A DNA stretch of 64,000 bases, from contig NZ_RJUA01000121.1 of NCBI RefSeq assembly GCF_024343575.1, positions 124,001-188,000 on the forward strand, given 5' to 3'. The DNA is from Lacihabitans sp. LS3-19 (lineage in GTDB: Bacteria > Bacteroidota > Bacteroidia > Cytophagales > Spirosomataceae). Shown one piece after another: positions 53,785 to 61,889 of the stretch (the first letter of the stretch is position 1; each line of letters starts with the position of its first letter). The notes beneath the pieces are model-generated. The model worked only from the letters and a program-made list of their open reading frames with translations, was not told the origin of the DNA and did no database searches. Made by a program: the position numbers and the translations under genes.

Positions 53785-56700
53785 ATGACCATAGTTCGCA
53801 TATTTTTTATTTTTCTATATTCTCAAGTTATTCTTGGACAAACTTTTATAGGAAACGAATGGATAGATTATTCAAAACCTTATTTGAAGTTAGAGATAAA
53901 AGAAGATGGGATTTATAGACTGAGTTATAAAGAAATTAAAGATGCAGGTTTTACCTCTTTTAAAAACCTATCAATTGTTCATCATGGCAAAGTTATTACT
54001 ATAAAAACAATAGGAGAGCAAAATGGTGTTTTATCAGAAACTGGTTTTCTTGAATTTTATGCTGAAAAAAACAAAGGAGAATTAGACTCCTTAGTTTATA
54101 GACCATTTAATGGAAGAACAAACCCACATCAAAGTTTATTTTCAGATGTAGCTGCTTATTTTTTATTTAATTCTGACATTTTACCAAATAGACTTAAATC
54201 TTTGGAGTCAACAAAATTAGAAGATAGTCAAAGTGTTAGCTTTTTTGAGCATTTGGTTATTGCACCCAATACTCAGTATTCTTTTAATAATAATATTGGT
54301 TTGCTTCCTGAGCTTATGCAGAGTTATTTTGAGCCTGGTGAAGGTTGGTCTGGAGATTTTGTAAGTGTGGATACTACTTCGAATTATGTTATTGAATTAC
54401 CAGAAATTGATAAAAATAGTGCATTGAATTCTCATCTATTAATCAATCTAAATGGTCGCTCAAGGGTTTTTCATAACATACAGATTACATTAAATGAGTC
54501 TATTCAAGCTGAAAGCCTTGAGTTTGGACCTTTTGATTTTGCATCAAGAGATTTTGATCTAGGGAATTACTTTAAATCAAATGTTGAAATTTCTTTTAAT
54601 TCTTTGAAAACAGATGAATATGATTGGATTTCTCCCAATTATTTTGAAATCCAATATCCAAGAGTTTTTACTTCAGTATCACTTGGAAGGTCATATAATC
54701 TAATAAAACAATCAAATGGCACATTCCCATTTTATTGTCAGACAGTATCTAATTACGTTTATGAAATTACAGATAAATATAATCCAATAGAAATAAAATT
54801 AAACGGTATAAAACAGGCTTTTAAAATATCCAGTCCTAGTTCAACTATTTTTATTACAGATAAATATTTGAAAGTTGCCAAAGCCAAATTGCTGACATTT
54901 GAAAATAAATCTAATGATATAGAATATTTAATAATTACAGATAAAAGTCTAACAAATTCTGCCAAAGAATATGCTAAATATCGCAGCTCTGTGGATGGAG
55001 GTTCATTTAAAACTGATATTGTTTTCATGGAAGATATTTACAATCAGTATATGTATGGTGAGAAAAATCCTGAAGCAATTAGAAGGTTTGTAGCTGAGAA
55101 AATGAAAGGAGCAAATCGTAAATTTTTGTTACTATTGGGTAAAGCCATTTCATTCCCAGATGTATTGAAAACTTCCGCAGAATTAGTGCCTAGTTATGGT
55201 TATCCTGGCTCAGACGTCCTTCTGACTGCGGGATTGTTTGGTGAGGATGCTGATGTTGAGGGTCTTGCGACCGGCAGGTTAAATGTTACGAAAGATGCTG
55301 AGGTTTTAGCTTATCTCAACAAAATAAAGGAATTTGAAAAACAACCAACTGCTGAATGGCGTAAAAAATTGATTCATTTGAGTGGAGGTGCAAATCCCGC
55401 TGAAATTTTTCTTTTGAAAAACTTGGTGGATAATATTGCTCCGTTTGCTGAAGAGAATTTACTTACTGCTGAGGTTTTTTCTAAATCAAAACAATCGAAT
55501 GAGGAAATTGAAGAGATAGATATTTCAAAAGAAATAAATGATGGTGCTTCAATGCTAACTTTTGTGGGTCATGGTTCGCCAACTATTATAGATTTGAATT
55601 TTGGTTTTTGTTCTGACCCAAAAAGAAACATTGCCAACAAAAATAAATACCCGATGATGTTTTTCAATGGTTGTGGCGTGGGAAATATTTTTTATAGATA
55701 TTCTACGATGAGTACCGACTGGATAAATACAGCAGATAAGGGCTCAGTGGCAATTTTAGCAAATTCATATTGGAGTTATTTGTACCCGACTAGTTTGTAT
55801 TTGCAAACATTGTATAAGGCTATGTTTGTGGATGAAAAAACTTCGAAACTTACACTCGGTGAGATACATCAGTCAGTAAATAGGATATTGGCTGAAAAGA
55901 AAAGTGATGAGTACATAAAAGCTGAAATGCACCAAGTTATACTGCAAGGTGATCCAGCTGTCAGGATTTTTCCATTGACCAAACCAGATTTTAAGGTTAA
56001 GGAAAATGGGATATTTTTGCAGTCGAGCGACCAAATAAGCAATATTTCTACAGGAGATTCTATAAGAGTAGGGGTGTTGTTGCAGAATTTAGGTTTGTTT
56101 GTATCAAATTCGAAAATAAATGGGCAAATAGTGCTGACAAATGATTCTGCTCCCCTTAAAAATATTAATTTCACAACGGAAGCTTTTGGATTTAGAGATA
56201 CAATATTTGTCAACATTCCAAAAGATAAGAGTATTCGGAAAATCAAGGTAGTGTTGGATGACAAAAACGTGATTGATGAATATGACGAAAATAATAATTC
56301 TCAAGAACTGTCGATAGAATCAGAAAGCAAATGGAATGAAATATTTAGTCTTACCTTATTTCCTGAAGGCATTATTCCTGACCAAGTAAGCCCAATTTTA
56401 AACGTAAATTTTGATGGAAAAATCATAGAAAATGCTAGTTTAGTAGCTTCTGATGTTATAATTTCTGGATTACTTAAAGACGACAGAAAACTTGATGCTG
56501 GCAATAAAACTTTAATTGAAATTTTCCTAAAAAATTGTGAAAGTTGTGAGTTTGAAAAATTGTCTGAAGATCAATATCAATTGACTAATTCGAATCTAAA
56601 TGTTATAGATTTCAAATTATTAAGCCAAAATTTTGAAGAGGGGACATATACTGTTTTAATTCAAGCTAAAGACGAAGCAGGAAACAGTCTGGGTCAAGTT

Positions 56701-57015
56701 TACCAAAAGCAATTTAGAGTTGTAGCCAATGCTGCAGAAGGTAAATTTAATGTTTTTCCAAACCCTACAGATAGTTTTACCCAAGTTAGTATTGAGGTCA
56801 TAGATTCTAAAAATCCGAAGTCTATGGTGATAAGTGTTTACAATGGACTTGGAAAGAAATTAGCAGATAAATTAGTCGAAGGCAAAGTAGGAAAGAATAG
56901 CTTGTACTTGCCATTAAAAGAACTTTATGGAGCAGGACTTTATCTAATAAAAACCACTGTGGAAAGACAAAATGGAGAAAAGGAAGTTTTTGAGTCAAAG
57001 GTGATCGTTCAGTAA
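53785..57015 (+). CDS. Gingipain-family (C25) cysteine peptidase with T9SS tail, PorU2-like
   Basis: This 1076-residue exported protein begins with a signal peptide (IVRIFFIFLYSQVILGQ) and a beta-rich propeptide-like region that opens WIDYSKPYLKLEIKEDGIYRLSY. The C25 catalytic domain spans about 390-740. It has catalytic His596 (FVGHGSP) and Cys630 (FFNGCGVGN), the spacing seen in gingipains and PorU. Ig-like modules follow, and the last 85 residues match a T9SS sorting domain (FNVFPNPTDSFTQVSIEV). The N-terminal wording resembles the class called PorU2, a putative second sortase; a secreted protease is the alternative. No other T9SS component is nearby. Confidence 0.88.
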   Translation: MTIVRIFFIFLYSQVILGQTFIGNEWIDYSKPYLKLEIKEDGIYRLSYKEIKDAGFTSFKNLSIVHHGKVITIKTIGEQNGVLSETGFLEFYAEKNKGELDSLVYRPFNGRTNPHQSLFSDVAAYFLFNSDILPNRLKSLESTKLEDSQSVSFFEHLVIAPNTQYSFNNNIGLLPELMQSYFEPGEGWSGDFVSVDTTSNYVIELPEIDKNSALNSHLLINLNGRSRVFHNIQITLNESIQAESLEFGPFDFASRDFDLGNYFKSNVEISFNSLKTDEYDWISPNYFEIQYPRVFTSVSLGRSYNLIKQSNGTFPFYCQTVSNYVYEITDKYNPIEIKLNGIKQAFKISSPSSTIFITDKYLKVAKAKLLTFENKSNDIEYLIITDKSLTNSAKEYAKYRSSVDGGSFKTDIVFMEDIYNQYMYGEKNPEAIRRFVAEKMKGANRKFLLLLGKAISFPDVLKTSAELVPSYGYPGSDVLLTAGLFGEDADVEGLATGRLNVTKDAEVLAYLNKIKEFEKQPTAEWRKKLIHLSGGANPAEIFLLKNLVDNIAPFAEENLLTAEVFSKSKQSNEEIEEIDISKEINDGASMLTFVGHGSPTIIDLNFGFCSDPKRNIANKNKYPMMFFNGCGVGNIFYRYSTMSTDWINTADKGSVAILANSYWSYLYPTSLYLQTLYKAMFVDEKTSKLTLGEIHQSVNRILAEKKSDEYIKAEMHQVILQGDPAVRIFPLTKPDFKVKENGIFLQSSDQISNISTGDSIRVGVLLQNLGLFVSNSKINGQIVLTNDSAPLKNINFTTEAFGFRDTIFVNIPKDKSIRKIKVVLDDKNVIDEYDENNNSQELSIESESKWNEIFSLTLFPEGIIPDQVSPILNVNFDGKIIENASLVASDVIISGLLKDDRKLDAGNKTLIEIFLKNCESCEFEKLSEDQYQLTNSNLNVIDFKLLSQNFEEGTYTVLIQAKDEAGNSLGQVYQKQFRVVANAAEGKFNVFPNPTDSFTQVSIEVIDSKNPKSMVISVYNGLGKKLADKLVEGKVGKNSLYLPLKELYGAGLYLIKTTVERQNGEKEVFESKVIVQ

Positions 57016-57017
57016 AA

Positions 57018-57719
57018 TCACTCTTTCACTATCTCAATTATTTTATAAATTTTACTACTACCTGAGCTAATCAAACCTTTACCGATACAGTCTGGATTTG
57101 ACTGGCAATATGCCAAGTTTGTGGTTTCTTTGTAAATCAAACCTACACCGTTGGCATAGTATTCATTTTCTTTTTTAAGGTCAATCAAAGAAGAGTCTTC
57201 CGCAATTTTTACTTTTACGGTATTTTCGAAATTTAACTTATTTGATACAAAAGTGTCATTTAGATGTTCATATTTCGCTATTTTTGGGTTAGTTGATAAA
57301 TAAGTATTGAGGTTCCATTCTAGATTCTCGGTGACAGGGAATATCAGCTTTAAAATCTCCTGGTTGTTTTGATTTATGATAAGTCTATCAGGTTTTAGCG
57401 TGCCTGCCCAAACCGAATCCAACTTCCAGTTTTTGTTTGATTCATTGCTTTTGAATCTTTGGATCACAAAAGTTTTGCTATCTGGGTTTTGAGAGACGGA
57501 AGTGATTTTTTCTTTAATATAATAGGTGAAATGTTGTTGGTCGGCAGAAAGGGAATATCTACTTTCGGTTACTTCATAAATTCTACTTTGGGTCTGGTCT
57601 AAAGGGAAATAGTCATAAACTTTTGGCGAATAATTTTCTGACTGGCATGAAAAAAATATCAGTGCAAAGACAATTCCTCCAACCAGATGACCAAATTTAA
57701 AACCCTTTGACAATACCAT
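57018..57719 (-). CDS. Lipoprotein of unknown function
   Basis: This 233-residue protein has a lipoprotein signal ending at Cys25 (LIFFSCQSE). The mature part is beta-rich with YDYFPLDQTQSRIYEVTESRYS near the start, KFVIQRF-like strands and a late CQSNPDCIGKGL with two cysteines. No named domain is found. Its first 20 codons overlap the 3' end of the asparagine-synthetase-like gene by 61 bases in another frame. There is no internal ATG to shorten it, so the overlap is real unless the start is a downstream TTG. It ends two bases from the convergent C25 gene. Confidence 0.72.
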   Translation of the reverse strand: MVLSKGFKFGHLVGGIVFALIFFSCQSENYSPKVYDYFPLDQTQSRIYEVTESRYSLSADQQHFTYYIKEKITSVSQNPDSKTFVIQRFKSNESNKNWKLDSVWAGTLKPDRLIINQNNQEILKLIFPVTENLEWNLNTYLSTNPKIAKYEHLNDTFVSNKLNFENTVKVKIAEDSSLIDLKKENEYYANGVGLIYKETTNLAYCQSNPDCIGKGLISSGSSKIYKIIEIVKE

Positions 57720-59407
57720 AGATTTTCTTGCTTTTGTTTTTTTGTAAAATTATCATTCTTTATAATTGAAACAGCATCAAAAAATCTTTTTTTGTCGGCG
57801 AATTCCCAAATTGTTTCATTTTCTAATACTTGAGTTTCCATTTTAAGCCACATTTGGTTAAAAACAAAAATCTGGAAATCATTAAAAGCTCCCTTGCTTA
57901 CTCTATTTCTTATTTTTTCGGGTAAAATACCCTGCATGGCTTCTCTTAAAAGACCACGACCTCGGCCATCTGCAAACTTCACTTTCAGCTCTGTATTTAT
58001 GCTTGTTTTTAAAAGCCTAAGATCTAAAAACGGATAGTAAGATTTGATTTTCAAATTTTCATTGATTGTATAAAATGTTTCTAAGGCATTCACACCAAGT
58101 CTTATAAGGTTTTCATTTATTTGTTGTTTTTGAATTTGGTTGCTATTTGGGAAATAATCTATTGGAGTCTTTGGAATCGATTCAATATGAGGGATGTTCT
58201 TTCTTGTTTTTAGTTTTAAGAAAACAATTCTCAATACACTCCAAAGACTTATTTTCAATTCAGTAATGCCCCAAATTAGATAGTTTATGGCTTTGGTATA
58301 TTCTTTTTTTCTAAGAAAATATGCCCAGTTTTTCACAAAGAAATAATTTGTGAAATTGATTAAATTCAAAGTCGTTTTTTCATTCCAATTTATTATTTCG
58401 CCTTTTTTGTCTAAATATTCTTCTAAAGCCTTTTTTAAATTTTCAGCATCTTTTTTGAGGAAAAGTTCTTTTAGATATTCAAATCCATAGCCCACAATAC
58501 TATCGCCACCGTGGCCTGAAACTATGACTTCTGATTTGGATTTTTCACCTATTTGCTTGAAAATGTCTGATGGAAAAAGTAGTAATTCGGGTTGGAAAGT
58601 CAAATTTGCCAATTCTTTGGCAGCAGTATAAAAATCGTTTCCATTGTTTAGTTTGAAAAGGCTAGTTTCAAAGCGTTCGGCAACAAATTCAGCAAGCGAC
58701 TTTTCGTCATTGGAGCCTTCTCCTGCATCAAAATATATCGCTTTGGGCTTGCGTGAAGTCTTTTTTGCAAACGTACCAACTATTGCACTAGAATCTAATC
58801 CTCCACTCAAATGTGCGGAAATGTTAGTATGTTTTTTGCCAATTTCTGCTATGTTTTCTTCAAAAATAGCTTTGAAACTTTCAAGTGGTTTTTCAAAGCT
58901 GTTGTATATCAATGTTTTGGAAATACCTTTTCTAGAAATGTGGTATTTATGTCCAGGAAGAATTCTAAAAACATTTTCAAAAAAAGTAGATTCACTTATT
59001 TGATTATCATCATATTCGGCTCTTAAATAATCATTTATATGTTCTTTGTTTAATGTTTTCTGGTTTGAAAGGGCCAAGGGTTTGATTTGTGAGGTAATGA
59101 TAAATTTGTTAGCAATTTGAGAAATATACAAGGGCTTTAAACCAAAGAAATCTCTGAAAATTTCAACGGATTTTTCCTTTTTATTTACATTTATCAAAGC
59201 AAAGCCATAATGGAGTTTGTCAAAAAAAGAAGCTTGGTTTTCTAAAAATTGAAAATATAGTTTTTCGAAATTTTCTTCAGAATTCATGCCTATTTCTCCA
59301 ATGAATACATTATTTTCATTTTCAAAAATAATAAAATCGCCGTCATTTTCATTGACAGAATACGAACTTTTCTCAAAATTGTCTAAATCTATTTCTACTT
59401 TTATCAA
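57659..59407 (-). CDS. Asparagine-synthetase-like protein lacking the glutaminase cysteine
   Basis: This 582-residue protein has an ATP-pyrophosphatase domain like AsnB, with PP-loop SGGLDSS (201-207) and FDAGEGSNDEKSLAE. The N-terminal glutamine-hydrolysis domain is degenerate: it begins IKVEIDLDNF instead of the CGI that supplies the catalytic Cys, although FRDFFGLKPLYIS is retained. It therefore cannot take nitrogen from glutamine in the usual way. Such proteins include beta-lactam synthetase and lasso-peptide cyclases, which join amine and carboxylate within a substrate. No precursor peptide or protease is adjacent. The start is a TTG; the frame has a stop four codons upstream. The real reaction is unknown. 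Confidence 0.8.
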   Translation of the reverse strand: MIKVEIDLDNFEKSSYSVNENDGDFIIFENENNVFIGEIGMNSEENFEKLYFQFLENQASFFDKLHYGFALINVNKKEKSVEIFRDFFGLKPLYISQIANKFIITSQIKPLALSNQKTLNKEHINDYLRAEYDDNQISESTFFENVFRILPGHKYHISRKGISKTLIYNSFEKPLESFKAIFEENIAEIGKKHTNISAHLSGGLDSSAIVGTFAKKTSRKPKAIYFDAGEGSNDEKSLAEFVAERFETSLFKLNNGNDFYTAAKELANLTFQPELLLFPSDIFKQIGEKSKSEVIVSGHGGDSIVGYGFEYLKELFLKKDAENLKKALEEYLDKKGEIINWNEKTTLNLINFTNYFFVKNWAYFLRKKEYTKAINYLIWGITELKISLWSVLRIVFLKLKTRKNIPHIESIPKTPIDYFPNSNQIQKQQINENLIRLGVNALETFYTINENLKIKSYYPFLDLRLLKTSINTELKVKFADGRGRGLLREAMQGILPEKIRNRVSKGAFNDFQIFVFNQMWLKMETQVLENETIWEFADKKRFFDAVSIIKNDNFTKKQKQENLWYCQRVLNLVIWLEELSLH

Positions 59408-59516
59408 AACTTGAAACTACATTTATTTTGACCCGAAATTAAGGTTTTTATTTTCAAAAAAATGAATTCTTGAAGTTTTCAATTTCAAAAATACCCGTGC
59501 CTTGGGCTTCATTCAT

Positions 59517-59524
59517 TATCTTTG
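59517..59524 (+). promoter_or_regulatory. -7 element for the helicase gene (TATCTTTG)
   Basis: This exact TAnnTTTG match ends 19 bases before GTG 59544 and lies inside the extended open frame from TTG 59502. Confidence 0.5.
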
Positions 59525-59543
59525 TAGAAACAAAAACAAGCAG

Positions 59544-61829
59544 GTGGCAGATTACTTATCAGAACTAAACGAACCGCAATTGGAGGCCGTGACACATGAC
59601 AATGGCCCATTGATGATAATAGCTGGTGCGGGCTCAGGAAAAACTCGAGTTTTAACTTATAGAATTGCCCACTTGATGGGAAGCGGTGTTGATGCATTCA
59701 ATATTTTGTCTTTGACATTTACCAACAAAGCCGCCGGTGAGATGCGGAATCGTATCGAAAAAATAATCGGTTCGGAGGCGAAAAATCTTTGGATGGGTAC
59801 CTTTCACTCAGTTTTTGCTAAAATTCTCCGTATCGAAGGTTCGAGGTTGGGTTATACACCAAATTTTACTATCTATGATTCTGACGATAGCAAATCTTTA
59901 ATTAGAACTATAGTTAAGGAGTTTCATCTCGATGACAAAACCTATAAGCCTAATTTTATTTTGAATAGGATTTCGGGTGCAAAAAACAATTTGATTTCGT
60001 ATCAGATGTACAATGACAATCCGATTTTCCAAGCCGAAGATACTTCGGCTCAGATGCCAGAAATTGGGAGGATTTTCAAAACGTATGTTCAGCGTTGCTT
60101 TACAGCCAATGCCATGGATTTTGATGATTTGCTTTACAATACCAACATTCTCTTTAGAGATCATTTAGATATTCTCAACAAATACCAGCACAAGTTTAAG
60201 CATGTGATGGTAGATGAGTTTCAGGATACCAACATTTCCCAATATTTGATCACTCGAAAACTTTCGGCAGTAAATCAAAACATCTGCGTAGTGGGTGATG
60301 ATGCCCAAAGTATTTATGCTTTCCGTGGTGCAAATATTCAGAACATTCTAAATTTCAAGAAGGATTATCCGGAACTGAAAGTAGTGAAATTGGAGCAAAA
60401 TTACCGTTCTACTAAGAATATTGTAAATGCTGCCAATTCATTGATTGCCAAAAACAAATCTCAACTGGACAAAAAGACTTTTTCGGATAATGAAGAAGGT
60501 GATAAAATTGAGGTTATAAAGGCACACTCAGACAATGAAGAAGGTAAAATAATAGCCAATACTATTTTTGAATCTAAGCACCAAGGCCTTAGAAATCAAG
60601 ATTTTGCAATTTTGTATCGTACCAATGCCCAATCAAGGGCATTTGAGGAGGCTTTGAGGAAATTAAATATTAAATATAGAATAATCGGAGGTCTTTCTTT
60701 TTATCAAAGAAAAGAAATTAAGGACCTTCTGGGCTATTTGAGATATACCGTAAATCAACAAGACGAGGAGGCGTTTAAGCGTATCATAAATCTACCCAAA
60801 CGTGGAATCGGTGACTCAACGGTGGCTAAAATTGTTGTGGCAGCATCAGAAAATCAAAAGACGATTTGGGAGATTATTGGCAATATTAATCAGTATTTGG
60901 AAGGAAGGGCGATGAATTCCATCGAGACTTTTACCAGTCTGATTAAGAGCTACATAATCATGGAAGAAGAGGGCAAAGATGCTCATACAATTGCCATGAA
61001 TATTGCCAAAACATCTGGTATTCTCCACGAATTGTACATAGACAAAACCGTTGAAGGGGTAGCCAGACACGAAAATGTACAAGAATTGCTCAATTCTATC
61101 AAGCAATTTGTCGATAATCCTGAGAATGAAGATAAAACTTTAGGGACATTTCTTCAAACAGTTTCGCTACTGACCAATGCTGATCAAGAAGAAGACGGCG
61201 ACCCAGATAAAGTAACGATGATGACCATTCACGGTGCAAAAGGATTGGAGTTTCAGCATGTGTTTGTTGTTGGTATGGAAGAAAATCTTTTTCCGTCTCA
61301 AATGATGCTCCGTAATAGAGAAGACCTCGAAGAGGAGCGGAGGTTGTTTTATGTGGCCATCACGCGTGCGGAGAAAAAACTAACCTTAAGTTATGCCGAA
61401 CAAAGGTACAATTGGGGCAAGCTGAACTTCTGTGAGAAAAGCCGTTTTATTGAGGAAATTGACCCGAGTTTCCTGAAGTTTGAGGATAGAGGATCATCCT
61501 ATACGCCAAAAGGTTTTGATTTTGAGGCTTTTGGCAGAAAAGAAAAACCAAAAGTTGTAGTACCACCAACTCGCTCACAAACCATAGCCAACCTAAAACC
61601 AGTAAATCAAGCAAGACCAGCAGCTGCATACGTTCCAAGTACTGATTTTGTACCCTCAGATACCAAAAACCTAAAAGCGGGCGACAAGGTAGAACACCAA
61701 AAGTTCGGCTTAGGAGAAGTAAAAAAAGTAGACAGCATTGGCCCTACTGCTAAGGCATTTATTCATTTTGACACGGAGGGTGAGAAGACACTTTTATTGA
61801 GCTTTGCTAAATTGAGGATTTTGGAGTGA
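59544..61829 (+). CDS. UvrD/PcrA-type DNA helicase
   Basis: This superfamily 1A 3'-5' helicase acts in nucleotide-excision and mismatch repair and in clearing replication blocks. It has the Q motif at Gln12, Walker A AGAGSGKTR with Lys33, VDEFQDTN (Walker B), GDDAQSIYAFRGA, the QNYRS motif, TIHGAKGLEFQHVFV and VAITRAEKKL. The C-terminal 60 residues (GDKVEHQKFGLGEVKKVD) form the Tudor-like RNA-polymerase-binding domain of PcrA. The frame opens at TTG 59502, but a TATCTTTG element inside it supports GTG 59544, giving 761 residues beginning ADYLSELNEPQ. Confidence 0.95.
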   Translation: MADYLSELNEPQLEAVTHDNGPLMIIAGAGSGKTRVLTYRIAHLMGSGVDAFNILSLTFTNKAAGEMRNRIEKIIGSEAKNLWMGTFHSVFAKILRIEGSRLGYTPNFTIYDSDDSKSLIRTIVKEFHLDDKTYKPNFILNRISGAKNNLISYQMYNDNPIFQAEDTSAQMPEIGRIFKTYVQRCFTANAMDFDDLLYNTNILFRDHLDILNKYQHKFKHVMVDEFQDTNISQYLITRKLSAVNQNICVVGDDAQSIYAFRGANIQNILNFKKDYPELKVVKLEQNYRSTKNIVNAANSLIAKNKSQLDKKTFSDNEEGDKIEVIKAHSDNEEGKIIANTIFESKHQGLRNQDFAILYRTNAQSRAFEEALRKLNIKYRIIGGLSFYQRKEIKDLLGYLRYTVNQQDEEAFKRIINLPKRGIGDSTVAKIVVAASENQKTIWEIIGNINQYLEGRAMNSIETFTSLIKSYIIMEEEGKDAHTIAMNIAKTSGILHELYIDKTVEGVARHENVQELLNSIKQFVDNPENEDKTLGTFLQTVSLLTNADQEEDGDPDKVTMMTIHGAKGLEFQHVFVVGMEENLFPSQMMLRNREDLEEERRLFYVAITRAEKKLTLSYAEQRYNWGKLNFCEKSRFIEEIDPSFLKFEDRGSSYTPKGFDFEAFGRKEKPKVVVPPTRSQTIANLKPVNQARPAAAYVPSTDFVPSDTKNLKAGDKVEHQKFGLGEVKKVDSIGPTAKAFIHFDTEGEKTLLLSFAKLRILE

Positions 61830-61857
61830 GGAAGGTTTTTTTTATCAAAAATAATTT

Positions 61858-61865
61858 TAATTTTG
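61858..61865 (+). promoter_or_regulatory. -7 element for the large exported protein (TAATTTTG)
   Basis: This exact TAnnTTTG match ends 24 bases before ATG 61890, with a T8 run about 18 bases further upstream in the -33 position. Confidence 0.5.
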
Positions 61866-61889
61866 CAATATTAAAGGTCCATTATTAAC

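Noticed and set aside
55869-56264. 131-codon minus-strand frame
   Set aside because: It is antisense to the C25 peptidase gene. There is no promoter or recognisable protein.
57659-59407. Lasso-peptide biosynthesis cluster
   Set aside because: The cyclase-like protein lacks an adjacent precursor, leader peptidase or exporter. I kept it only as a cysteine-less homologue.
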